DNA from: a virus | Virus record (IMG/VR): IMGVR_UViG_3300038701_001069 | Coordinates: 1-27,758 of that record | DNA length: 27,758 nucleotides | Strand: one strand, 5' to 3' | Shown here: one piece after another, positions 15,601 through 22,255 of the stretch | How positions within the stretch are numbered: the first letter of the stretch is position 1 | How the letters are laid out: each line of letters begins with the position of its first letter | Notes under the pieces: generated by a model | Database searches by the model: none | What the model was told of the DNA's origin: nothing | The model's input: the letters and a program-made list of their open reading frames with translations, nothing else | Program-made: the position numbers and the translations under genes

Positions 15601-17527
15601 CGTTGATGCTGTTGAAGCCGTCTGTAGCGGCCTGGTCGGCAAGGAAGAACCAATCCAGGATCGCCTGCAGGCTGAAGCTCTCCACCGCGAAAGAGGCGCT
15701 GAAGATTTGGTCCTTGATGTCAGTGAAAGTCTGCCGAGCAACATCACCCAAAGAGATCGTGGTGTTGTTCACATCGAGCTGGGCACTCCAGAAGTAAGCA
15801 AGCGCACCTGTTGCCGCTCCAATGAGAAGCGGAAGACCAGCGAATGCTACGCCGACAAGACCTGCAGATGCGGCAACAGACGCCATGCCACTAGCCAGAC
15901 CAGCGACCATTCCGATTGTCTTGGCAGTAATAGCGGCAGCCAGTACGGCACCAAGTTCTTTGATGTGGTTGACAACCCAGATAGCCGCATCACCCAGCGA
16001 GCGGATGCCGGTAGCGAGGGCTTCTCCGAGCGCCTTTGCCTTGCCTTGGAATTCGTCGCCATCCATCAGGGTAGAGAGCTTCTTGGCAACGTCGAGGATG
16101 GCGTCCTGAACGCCACCTTGTCCTACAGCCTGCTGGAATGTAGTCCAAGAGTTAGATAGGCGTCCCACCCAACTGTCGGCACGCTCCATGGCCTTTGCGA
16201 CCTGAGGACCAAACTTTTCAGACAGTTTCTGCGCGAACAAAACAACGGCGGAGTCGTCTACTTGACCAAGCTCCAGCATTTTGGCAAGATCAACCTTCTT
16301 TCCAAGTTGATCTGACAAAGCATCTTCCATCAACTGGAAGGCGCCAGGAATTTGCTCGCCCAATTGCTGTACCAATTCTTCAGCACGGACGGCGCCCTTC
16401 GAGAAAATCTGAGTAAGTGCCCTGAATACTCGGGCCTGACCCATAGTATCTGTACCCATTACTCGCATAGCCGAAGAAACGGACTCGAAGATATACTGTA
16501 CGTTCTCTGTTTCCTGACCGGCGAGCTTCGCAGCGGTCGAGAACTTTCCGTACTCTTCCATCACACCGGTCAGCGAGATGCCGTACTTGTTCGCAACACC
16601 AATAGCGAATTCCATCTCCTGGTTGGCTGTCGCCAGATTTGGAGAGGTAACGCCGATGGTTGTCTGGAATTTCTGAAGAGCGAGTGTTGCGTTGTAGACG
16701 CCGCGAGTAAACTCAGCCAGGGTCAACGAACCAAACAGGACACGGAGCTGCGATCCGGCCTGGTAGGACAGAGACATCGCGTTTTCGAGGCCACGCATGT
16801 TGCCGGTCAGGCGAAGAGCAGATCCACCTGTGTTACGGAATGACGACTGGAGGCGTCCCTGCCCGGCAGCAACTGTGTTCATCATTCTCCCGGCGTTGCC
16901 ACCTGAGAGTGCGATGGAGTTGAAGGCCTGGGTGATGCCGGTGAGGTTAGGCGGTCGACGCAGTCTGTTCAAAGAATTGACCAGGCTGTCAACATTTCTG
17001 ACCGCCGCAGCCGTGGGTCCACGGAACCCGGCAAGTGCGGATGTCACCGCCGCCAAGTTGCGGGCGACGGCTGGTGAAATCTGTGCCTTGGCGAGAGCAC
17101 GCAGGAGTGTTGTAACCGACGCAGTGTTGTTGCGGGTCGGACCCTTGAAGCTCGCGAACGAGCGAGAGATATTCGCCAGGCCACGAGCTGTTGACGCATT
17201 GATCTGCGTTGCAGAGAGAGCGCGTAGGAAGTCACGTGTCGAGCGAACGGACGCTGCTGAAGGGCCTTTGAAGCCATTCATGGCAGCGCCCAGTTCTCGG
17301 ACATTCTTCGCCAGCGATGGACTTACTCTGACGCTGGAGAGAGCATTGAGATCCTTCGCCATCTTCGAGAAGCTGGCATTGCTTTTTGCACCACCGGTGG
17401 CTTCGACGGCAGCCTTGTAGGCTTTCGTCGCTGCCGTGATCTGACGTACCGCAGCCGTATATTCCTTGGCACCACGCTTGGCGCCAGCGGCATTGATATT
17501 CAGATTAATTTGGTGAGTTTCAGCCAT
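12653..17527 (-). CDS. Tape measure protein with embedded SleB-like peptidoglycan hydrolase
   Basis: At 1624 aa this is the largest gene. It sets tail length, and by the rule of about 0.15 nm per residue it implies a tail of roughly 240 nm. Residues 60-182 are three exact-length 41-aa repeats ending in F-K/R-G-P. About 250-440 is the lambda-type tape measure N-terminal domain (Q-E-T-E-N-V, then A-V-R-A-E-E-L-V-Q-Q-L-G-E-Q-I-P-G-A). A hydrophobic region at about 515-585 probably crosses the inner membrane during DNA entry. About 1175-1325 resembles SleB/Hydrolase_2 wall hydrolases, with a likely catalytic Glu1195 in A-T-E-A-A-A-Y and I-L-N-R downstream. A glutamine-rich coiled stretch lies at about 1355-1445. 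It starts 3 nt after the chaperone-fusion stop. Confidence 0.93.
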   Translation of the reverse strand: MAETHQINLNINAAGAKRGAKEYTAAVRQITAATKAYKAAVEATGGAKSNASFSKMAKDLNALSSVRVSPSLAKNVRELGAAMNGFKGPSAASVRSTRDFLRALSATQINASTARGLANISRSFASFKGPTRNNTASVTTLLRALAKAQISPAVARNLAAVTSALAGFRGPTAAAVRNVDSLVNSLNRLRRPPNLTGITQAFNSIALSGGNAGRMMNTVAAGQGRLQSSFRNTGGSALRLTGNMRGLENAMSLSYQAGSQLRVLFGSLTLAEFTRGVYNATLALQKFQTTIGVTSPNLATANQEMEFAIGVANKYGISLTGVMEEYGKFSTAAKLAGQETENVQYIFESVSSAMRVMGTDTMGQARVFRALTQIFSKGAVRAEELVQQLGEQIPGAFQLMEDALSDQLGKKVDLAKMLELGQVDDSAVVLFAQKLSEKFGPQVAKAMERADSWVGRLSNSWTTFQQAVGQGGVQDAILDVAKKLSTLMDGDEFQGKAKALGEALATGIRSLGDAAIWVVNHIKELGAVLAAAITAKTIGMVAGLASGMASVAASAGLVGVAFAGLPLLIGAATGALAYFWSAQLDVNNTTISLGDVARQTFTDIKDQIFSASFAVESFSLQAILDWFFLADQAATDGFNSINDKGKFTADYFKQLFGSLAQIVLAGIVKTFAEFGVAINKVIAVAARNMEYYTSKIFQPWKSEAQLMAEYSADIESDFRALNDTAKLVSDTVDKLFGVDEAKMKAGKLLNAGLDQLKKRALEMKTVREAEAAAAEKAREEEAKKRASTSGGMLAATPDTSGINPLKESDKDSKGGKDSVSKRLKDAAKASNDYKMEVAALNAALQRGDITLSQYNAGLEFHARKLQETADPYAAMVREMKNEMGLQNMASDAREVEIAHRQKINELAEKGVHVTAAQSKELRKLIETQQSMNDRPLKDWVDGIERVGVATDKVAVQAMEGLSDQIADLVVDGKADFASLAKSILKEFIKIGINQLYKGMFGNLFGGTQTAAQQAVSTPAVDKYAAAQDAVTANAQDWEMRPGFGRSGSDEEAKTAEGLRQLDTSAMKLRGTLDMNGNMQKTAMDAQVQFRDATTSSSQAVKQLETNSVSASPQVESLGTAAQNAAAALDQMATSSTASGGSQPFPGDVTRSGGATSSLAQQASSGMPAVPFNPNGNVLTLSPQEITDLKKTLATEAAAYLKGDAYNSQAAGITDTILNRKVSGRWGDSVTSVVNARKQFSDINGPVSWKEGRRSVSDLPDSMLLSGRGKKASDFVDDYLAKRMGGQASSVGGHLNYANPLFSSKKNLGWINSLDGPKLGAGQSVHHHGTVAGQKPVDPNYSIQAAGIQAQGVQVDPTTTGSIQQVNQNLQQLGQTAQTTAQQTQTATQQEQVSAQQKTMTTQQKAIADQQSGAAIQQAGQQAQQAAPSFQQAGQSLAQAGQSAQTAQPGLQQMGGGISSLLGPLSSVVPGLGQFGGAILQLLSQLGSSGGGMGGMGGGLLSALFGSFKEGGLATDPVAFRRMPHYAEGTPNTGSYGAGGIPSVLHPNEAVIPLSRGRKVPVEMNMPAKSGDSQQSEFQSSRAGGPTVFNLNLSGLKGADDFKRNQRQISQRLSSAQERTRRRNN

Positions 17528-17530
17528 AGA

Positions 17531-18336
17531 TCATCTTCTTGATTGGCGGGAAGAATTCTTCTTGTTTGTCTTCTTCTGCTCCTCGACCATTCGGTCGTAG
17601 TGATCCTTGAGGACCATGGCGTCTAGTTCCGGGAGAGCTAGGAGTAGAAACTCAATGTCATCTGACCTCTGGATGTCCTTGAGGGTGCAGATTGCATTGA
17701 TCTCCTGGAGTGAGATGGGCTGAGGACCATTGGCCCCGACCTGCCTCTGCCGATTGAGGAGAGTGAAGATTTCCCATACCCAAACGATGTCTGGGTACAG
17801 GATGATTTCGGGAGCATCGTCGTCTTTGAACTTCTTGGTGACGATGCCCTCAGCCTGAAGCTTTCGGCGGTAGGCCTTCTTCTCTCGATCTGGATCGAGA
17901 TGTTGCTTCAGGTAGTCTTTGAGTTTCCCACTGCGGCCTTGTCGTTTTCGGCCTTGAAGGTGTCGCGGGAAATGGCGAAACCAATGACCTCGCCACGGAA
18001 GTCCTTCAGTGCGTCATCGGACAGAAGCTCGACACCGAGGTCAGGCGTGAATTCAATCGGCTTGCCTTCGTCGTCTTCGACACCTTCCCAGTCGACGATG
18101 ACGCCACGGGCGAGCTGCTGGATGAACACCTTTTCCAGGATCTCCGGATCAGGTTCCTTTTCCCGGAGCTGCGAAGTGTATGGCTTTTCGGCTTCCTTGC
18201 GGGCGTCCTGCGATGCCTTCGAAGACAGGCGGCGCAGCTTCAGCTTGATGCCTCCATCGAATTCCTTCCAGACGCCTTCTTCTTCCTTCTTGGAGTCGAC
18301 GGCGTAAGTGCGGTGGAGGTTGGTCTTCAATGCCAT
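17531..18336 (-). CDS. Tail assembly chaperone -1 frameshift fusion (gpGT-like), 268 aa
   Basis: Ribosomes slipping one base back on GGGAAAC (minus strand, 17929-17923) leave the upstream chaperone frame at Asn138 and enter an open frame of 130 codons ending at TGA 17531-17533. That frame has no ATG of its own at its start and reads as a normal protein (L-K-D-Y-L-K-Q-H-L-D-P-D-R-E-K-K-A-Y-R-R at the junction, then a mostly helical, charged chain). The layout equals lambda G/GT: the long form is made at low frequency, just before the tape measure gene, to load tube subunits onto it. A 7-bp hairpin (17884-17899) lies 23 nt after the slip site, further than the usual 5-9 nt. Confidence 0.85.
17884..17899 (-). 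promoter_or_regulatory. Hairpin downstream of the frameshift site
   Basis: On the minus strand CTCGATC and GATCGAG are perfect 7-bp complements separated by 2 nt, giving about 6 bp with a 4-nt loop. It may stimulate slippage at 17923-17929, but the 23-nt gap is long for that role. Confidence 0.3.
17908..18336 (-). CDS. Tail assembly chaperone, short form (gpG-like)
   Basis: This 142-aa acidic, helical protein ends at TGA 17908, five codons after the slip site. It lies between the tail tube and the tape measure genes, the conserved place for tail assembly chaperones. It is expected to coat the tape measure together with its frameshifted long form and to be absent from the finished virion. The start at ATG 18336 has AAAAGGA upstream. 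No sequence family is recognised; the assignment rests on position and on the slippery heptamer. Confidence 0.8.
   Translation of the reverse strand: MALKTNLHRTYAVDSKKEEEGVWKEFDGGIKLKLRRLSSKASQDARKEAEKPYTSQLREKEPDPEILEKVFIQQLARGVIVDWEGVEDDEGKPIEFTPDLGVELLSDDALKDFRGEVIGFAISRDTFKAENDKAAVGNSKTT
17923..17929 (-). promoter_or_regulatory. Programmed -1 frameshift slippery site GGGAAAC
   Basis: The heptamer has the canonical X-XXY-YYZ form in the zero frame (G-GGA-AAC). tRNAs can re-pair on GGG and AAA after a one-base slip. It is the usual signal in phage chaperone gene pairs, and it sits exactly where the open -1 frame begins. Confidence 0.85.
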
Positions 18337-18362
18337 TGAATTGATCCTTTTCGGGTAAGGGT

Positions 18363-18390
18363 GGGGAAGGGTGCCCGATCACCCCTCCCC
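18363..18390 (-). terminator. Strong GC-rich stem-loop between tail tube and chaperone genes
   Basis: On the minus strand GGGGAGGGGTG and CACCCTTCCCC pair over 11 bp with one G-U and a 6-nt loop. No U-run follows, so it is more likely an attenuator, a partial terminator or an RNase barrier than a full stop. Any of these would lower chaperone and tape-measure expression relative to the abundant tube protein. Confidence 0.5.
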
Positions 18391-18431
18391 GGTTGGTTAT
18401 TCTTCGTCGGGTGACACCGCGACTATCGCGA

Positions 18432-18448
18432 TGTCATAATTTCTGTCC
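18432..18448. promoter_or_regulatory. 17-bp operator-like palindrome, site 4
   Basis: TGTCATAATTTCTGTCC begins the gap after the tail tube stop codon at 18451. Both halves are close to the family consensus. No convincing promoter overlaps it, so it could be a roadblock (stoperator) rather than a classical operator. Confidence 0.5.
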
Positions 18449-18450
18449 TC

Positions 18451-20262
18451 TTACGAGAAATTGACGCTGGAGAAGCGGTCGACCTGCAGCATACAGGCGG
18501 TTGCCGGGTCGCGCAGTGCGGACCATTCCATTTCTTCCTTGACGTCCTGGTCGATACCACCCGGTGCGATGGGGTCCGAAGTGATCTTCAGGGCCGGGAT
18601 CGTCCAGTAGTAGACGTTCGCATCCTGGTCCTTGAAGTCGAAACCAATCGAGATGGTGTCATGGTTGATGAAGTGGTTGTAGAGAACCATGTCTTCGAAG
18701 TAGGCCGTCATGCTGCCGGTCAGGTTGAAACGACCGGTACCGATGCCGCGAGCGAACTTGTAACCAACGGCATTCTGGTTACGCAGCGAGGCATCACCTT
18801 CCAGCGTCAGCGATTCAACAGCGGTAGACAGGACCTCACCATTCTTGGTCAGGTTGCCGACGTTGGTTGTCGCATTCATCACTTCGGTCGCGGTCGACTC
18901 CAGAGTGGTGTACGGAGCTGCACCCAACTTGGTCGAAGTCAGCGGCAGGGTCTCCTTACCCATGAAGTTGATCGCGCCGGTAACGATGGAGCCGGTGGTC
19001 ACTTCCAGGGAGAAGGAACCAGCACGCATGCCGCTCTGGATGAAGTGCTTGTCAACATCGTTGAAGCTCTGCTCCAGGGTGAACGACTGCGGAGTAATGT
19101 CGGCAACATCGCCGGGGTTGCGGAGCATCGATCCCTTCACGGTCACTGCGCCAGGCGAAGCAACGGTAGGAGGGGTCGGGGTCACGCCGATGATGTCATC
19201 GGTCAGGCTGGTGATCTTGTAGAAGCCACGAGCGTTCGGAGCGGTTGCGGCAGTTTTGGCCGAAACTGTGATCACGGTATTGGCGTCAACCGTTTCGGTG
19301 ATGGCGCCGTTTGCGTGGTTGCTCAGGACGTAGACTGTCACCACACCGAGGGCCGAGGACGCCTTCATGTTGAGGTTGCCACCGGAACGCTTGGTGTTGA
19401 TCGCAAGGGCCAGCGAGGTAGCCGTTTCGGTTTCATCGACGCCGGTTGTGTAGTCCACGCCAGCTTCGAGCTGAAGAACGTTCAGGCCATCGTTGAATGT
19501 CAGGCGGTCGCCGTCTGCACCAGCGCCAGTGAAGGTGATGGTGAAGTTGTCCGAAGTGATTGCCGACACCGGCATGTCGACGAAGATCATCTGACCGGTC
19601 GAGAGCTGGCCTGCTGCAATGGCAGAAGCAAAGGCATCGTTGCTGTTGGAGTCGATGGTCGCTGCACCTGCGGTACCCAGACGGATATCCGAGTTGTTCA
19701 GAACCATGACGTCGTTGGCGTCGAGAACCTTGGTGTAGGCGGTCGAACCTTCGATGACCGAAGTCGCTGTGGTAACGGTGATCTCGGTGTCAGAGCCGAC
19801 CAGGGCGACACTGTCGATCTCGAAGTAGCCGTTGTTGGCGGCATTCTCGGCGAAGCCTTCGGTCTTGATGCGGCGACCAGCAGTGAAGTAGCCGCTTGCA
19901 TCGACGCCAGCGATCTTGATCTTGTTGTTGGCGATCCAGGAAACGGTCGTTCCCTTGAAGTAGTCGAACGTCATCGGGCGCGTCCATGCGCCGAGCACGA
20001 ATGCCTGAAGGAAGTCGTCCTGAGAACCAGCCGAAAGCTCGAAATTGACTTCACCTTCCGAAGAAGCCGAAACTTCCGGAACGGACGAAACCATACGGTC
20101 AGCACGTAGTTCTTCGGAAACAGTCGTTTCCTTGTTCGCGGTCAGGGACGAAGAAGTAAAACGCATCGGACGAGTGACGCCAGATGCCGGTGTCACGCCC
20201 CAGTCGGTCGTAGCTTCGATGGCGTAGCGAATCGAGGCGCGGTTTGAATCAGCAAATGTCAC
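18451..20262 (-). CDS. Major tail tube protein, enlarged
   Basis: This 603-aa protein starts T-F-A-D-S-N-R-A-S-I-R-Y-A-I-E and ends with beta-rich sequence typical of siphovirus tube proteins of the phage tail tube type (V-T-R-P-M-R-F-T-S near residue 30; F-T-L-E-Q-S-F-N-D-V near 390; W-S-A-L-R-D-P near 583). It polymerises as rings around the tape measure. Tube proteins of this type are usually near 300 aa. The added length is at about residues 125-365, which contains Thr/Ala-rich beta segments and may be surface domains decorating the tail. The start is GTG 20262 with GGAGAG upstream. It has its own promoter at 20353-20381, fitting its high copy number. Confidence 0.85.
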   Translation of the reverse strand: MTFADSNRASIRYAIEATTDWGVTPASGVTRPMRFTSSSLTANKETTVSEELRADRMVSSVPEVSASSEGEVNFELSAGSQDDFLQAFVLGAWTRPMTFDYFKGTTVSWIANNKIKIAGVDASGYFTAGRRIKTEGFAENAANNGYFEIDSVALVGSDTEITVTTATSVIEGSTAYTKVLDANDVMVLNNSDIRLGTAGAATIDSNSNDAFASAIAAGQLSTGQMIFVDMPVSAITSDNFTITFTGAGADGDRLTFNDGLNVLQLEAGVDYTTGVDETETATSLALAINTKRSGGNLNMKASSALGVVTVYVLSNHANGAITETVDANTVITVSAKTAATAPNARGFYKITSLTDDIIGVTPTPPTVASPGAVTVKGSMLRNPGDVADITPQSFTLEQSFNDVDKHFIQSGMRAGSFSLEVTTGSIVTGAINFMGKETLPLTSTKLGAAPYTTLESTATEVMNATTNVGNLTKNGEVLSTAVESLTLEGDASLRNQNAVGYKFARGIGTGRFNLTGSMTAYFEDMVLYNHFINHDTISIGFDFKDQDANVYYWTIPALKITSDPIAPGGIDQDVKEEMEWSALRDPATACMLQVDRFSSVNFS

Positions 20263-20344
20263 GGTTTTCTCTCCGGTTTTTGCCTGAAGAACCAGCCCCG
20301 CCCGTTGACTTCAGGTAGATAAGACGATAGGGTAATTGACCCAA

Positions 20345-20361
20345 TGTCAAAAATTCTATCC
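20345..20361. promoter_or_regulatory. 17-bp operator-like palindrome, site 5
   Basis: TGTCAAAAATTCTATCC covers the -10 box of the tail tube promoter (TAGAAT on the minus strand). Occupancy would block RNA polymerase. GTGGCTCA lies further upstream at 20393-20400, across the stop of the preceding gene. Confidence 0.55.
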
Positions 20362-20381
20362 TGAAAAGGCGAAAACGTCAA
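20353..20381 (-). promoter_or_regulatory. Promoter for the tail tube gene
   Basis: On the minus strand TTGACG (20376-20381), a 17-nt spacer and TAGAAT (20353-20358) form a good sigma-70 promoter. The leader of about 85 nt contains a 7-bp inverted repeat (CCTGAAG/CTTCAGG) just before the ribosome site. Confidence 0.65.
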
Positions 20382-20398
20382 ACTTTTTGCCTGGTGGC

Positions 20399-20821
20399 TC
20401 ACCCTGAATTTTCATCTCTCCAATAAGGGACGCTGACGGCGATCCGCACAAACTCCGATTTTGTGCCAAGGTCTTTTAGGACAGGCGTCTTGAAATTCAG
20501 GCGAGCGTTGTCGTCGAGGATGGTGGTCCATTCGTCAAAGAGACCGGCGCACGAGGTGGCGATCCTCTCGACATCGCCCATGCCGGTATCCTTCGGGTAG
20601 AGGACATCAATCTGCAGAACACCGACGTAGCGAACCGTTCGCTTGCCGCCCAGATTGGCTCGACGTGACTTGCCTTCCAGGATCGCCATTTCGACGTATG
20701 GTGCCTCAGACGGTTTGCGAGACTTGGTGTTGTCGAAAGCAAAGTGGATTGGAGGGACCTGGTTCTGAAGGTGATTGTAGAGGCGGCTTTCTACCGCCTT
20801 TCTCATTGTCGGAATACTCAT
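20399..20821 (-). CDS. Tail terminator protein (DUF4128-like)
   Basis: This 140-aa protein begins with a helix carrying R-K-A-V-E-S-R-L and continues with alternating strands (P-Y-V-E-M-A-I-L-E-G, V-G-V-L-Q-I-D-V-L-Y-P), as in small tail terminator proteins related to lambda gpU. These cap the finished tail tube and provide the surface that joins the head. The gene shares ATGA with the upstream neck gene and directly precedes the tail tube gene, the usual place for a terminator. The stop codon is the TGA of the shared TGAGCCAC motif. Confidence 0.75.
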   Translation of the reverse strand: MSIPTMRKAVESRLYNHLQNQVPPIHFAFDNTKSRKPSEAPYVEMAILEGKSRRANLGGKRTVRYVGVLQIDVLYPKDTGMGDVERIATSCAGLFDEWTTILDDNARLNFKTPVLKDLGTKSEFVRIAVSVPYWRDENSG

Positions 20822-21303
20822 CGGCTTTTCGCGCCTCCTTCAAGCGCCAACATCAGGCTTTGCACGGTCACTCGGACCATTCCCTTCGGGTTTCTCGAAC
20901 GACTTGCAGTCGGAAGTTGTCCGTACTCCAGCTCTTCAATATTCCGACTGTTGTTCGAAAACCAGTATTGCCGGAACGGATCTCTCGTGCTCAGCGCGGC
21001 GAACGAGGCGTCCACGGCTGCCTGGTTGACGGGTCGGCGTGGTTCGGACCCAAGCGGCATCGAGTTGGTTGGGCCTGGAGGCATACTTCCCAGCGCTGAC
21101 TTTGGTGCGGATGAATTTGGAGCATCCATTGACCAGACCCAGTTGCGAAGTGACTCACCCGTCCAGACCGGGGTCTTCGAGGTGACTTCCTCATGGACAA
21201 ACGGCAGAGCGTAGTTCAGCTTCATCCGGATCAATTTCTCCGGAAGTTTCAGGCTCTCTTCCAAGCCACTCAGAAACCTATCCATGCCCTGCACTTCAAT
21301 CAT
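20818..21303 (-). CDS. HK97 gp10-like neck/tail completion protein
   Basis: This 161-aa protein has the N-terminal helical layout and T-P-V-W-T-G-E-S-L-R-N-W-V (about residues 44-56) typical of HK97 gp10-type proteins, where a T-P-x-x-T-G-x-L-R-x-S motif is common. Family members act at the neck between head and tail. The chain ends in a basic tail. It is coupled to both neighbours: its start overlaps the previous stop by one base (TGATG) and its end overlaps the next start by four. Confidence 0.7.
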   Translation of the reverse strand: MIEVQGMDRFLSGLEESLKLPEKLIRMKLNYALPFVHEEVTSKTPVWTGESLRNWVWSMDAPNSSAPKSALGSMPPGPTNSMPLGSEPRRPVNQAAVDASFAALSTRDPFRQYWFSNNSRNIEELEYGQLPTASRSRNPKGMVRVTVQSLMLALEGGAKSR

Positions 21304-21674
21304 CAGGCAGCCCTGACGTGGAACTTGTGCAAGCTCTTTCCGGTCACTCCGAGGTAACGGACGACGTTCCAGGCCTTACCGTTTTCATCGACGATAGTGT
21401 CTTCCGTGGCCTGATCCAGTTCGATCTCGAACGTCTTCGCAGGGATCAGTACCTTTCGGTCGAAGAGAACCTGGACCTCGTCGTCCTTTTCGTCTTCGGA
21501 GAACGACGTCATGATGGCGCCGATGCCGGTCTGGTAGTTGTAGGTGTAGGTTGGAGATGCCGTATTGACGTCATACGCCCCGGTCGAGAACTGAACATAG
21601 TTCACGGTCGACTTCAGATCTCCGGTGATGTCGAATGCTTCTTGCACCATATCGATGATGAGGTCCTTGAACAT
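21303..21674 (-). CDS. Head-tail joining (head closure-like) protein
   Basis: This 123-aa protein is rich in beta strands, including Y-T-Y-N-Y-Q-T-G-I-G-A-I-M-T-S-F-S and V-L-F-D-R-K-V-L-I-P-A. Size, composition and order (connector, closure, gp10-like, terminator) fit the SPP1 gp16 / HK97-type head closure role, sealing the portal channel after DNA packaging. ATG 21674 overlaps the preceding TAA by one base, with AGGAGA upstream. The sequence family is not firmly recognised. Confidence 0.6.
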   Translation of the reverse strand: MFKDLIIDMVQEAFDITGDLKSTVNYVQFSTGAYDVNTASPTYTYNYQTGIGAIMTSFSEDEKDDEVQVLFDRKVLIPAKTFEIELDQATEDTIVDENGKAWNVVRYLGVTGKSLHKFHVRAA

Positions 21675-22189
21675 TAGGATCTCCTGATTTTGGCGAAGGT
21701 AGAATTTCCGAGGATCGTGCCCAGGCCGCGAAGGATCAGGTTCAGTTGCGGGGGAACGACTGGGAGCGTGTAGTCGTCGCGGAAGACCAGCTCGATGGAG
21801 TCAACCTTCAGCTTCTTCAGTCCGTCCTGTCCGCGAGGTGCGCCTCGGTCGCCTGCCAGGAGGAAGCGGGCCATCTCGATGGTGGCTTCCTTGAGCTGGT
21901 CCGGAATGACGTCAGGAGGCAGCGGTGTGCCGTCTTTGTCGTACACGCCGGTTCGCGGGAACCTCAGGGATTGGTCGTCATATGTCTTGTAGCCATTCCA
22001 GCGTGCCTGTTGATCGAGGTAGCGTGTCGCCCATGACAGCAGGCGCTCCTTGTCATCATCAGTCAGAGCAGCCCAGGAAGCTGAGACGTGAATGTTCTGT
22101 GAGAGATAATCCGTCGCCTCTTCAAGGCTGACGTAAGAGTTGGAGCCGGGGACGTTATCCCCGGTCTCCACGATGAATGAATAAGCCAT
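21674..22189 (-). CDS. Head-tail connector/adaptor protein (DnaT-like family name)
   Basis: This 171-aa protein opens with Y-S-F-I-V-E-T-G followed by N-S-Y-V-S-L-E-E-A-T-D-Y-L, then W-A-T-R-Y-L-D-Q-Q near residue 54, W-N-G-Y-K near 64 and L-R-F-P-R-T-G-V-Y near 75. This pattern marks a phage family annotated as 'putative DnaT-like ssDNA-binding protein', but its place at the head-tail junction indicates a connector. It is the first gene of the four-gene neck operon and has its own promoter (22216-22244) and a GAAGGA ribosome site. Confidence 0.7.
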   Translation of the reverse strand: MAYSFIVETGDNVPGSNSYVSLEEATDYLSQNIHVSASWAALTDDDKERLLSWATRYLDQQARWNGYKTYDDQSLRFPRTGVYDKDGTPLPPDVIPDQLKEATIEMARFLLAGDRGAPRGQDGLKKLKVDSIELVFRDDYTLPVVPPQLNLILRGLGTILGNSTFAKIRRS

Positions 22190-22215
22190 GGCGCGATCCT
22201 TCGAATTAGGCGTTT

Positions 22216-22244
22216 ATTCTGACATCAAACGCCCAAATTGTCAA
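22216..22244 (-). promoter_or_regulatory. Promoter for the neck operon
   Basis: On the minus strand TTGACA (22239-22244), 17 nt, then CAGAAT (22216-22221) give a strong sigma-70 match about 27 bp before the connector ATG. The -35 box is one half of operator-like site 6. Confidence 0.75.
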
Positions 22245-22255
22245 AAAATCTATCC
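22239..22255. promoter_or_regulatory. 17-bp operator-like palindrome, site 6
   Basis: TGTCAAAAAATCTATCC contains the -35 box of the neck operon promoter in one half. Its left edge touches the phoH-like stop codon, and GTGGCTCA follows immediately at 22256-22263. Confidence 0.55.

Noticed and set aside
14234-16159. Long plus-strand open frames across the tape measure gene
   Set aside because: They are antisense shadows of a clearly coding gene and have no ribosome sites or recognisable domains.
18661-20109. A 482-codon open frame on the plus strand
   Set aside because: It lies wholly inside the tail tube gene on the other strand. Its His/Gly/Val/Arg-rich composition is typical of an antisense shadow.
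21674-22189. A replication primosome role suggested by the DnaT-like family name
   Set aside because: The gene heads the neck operon, and the named family is mostly found at head-tail junctions; nothing else here suggests replication.
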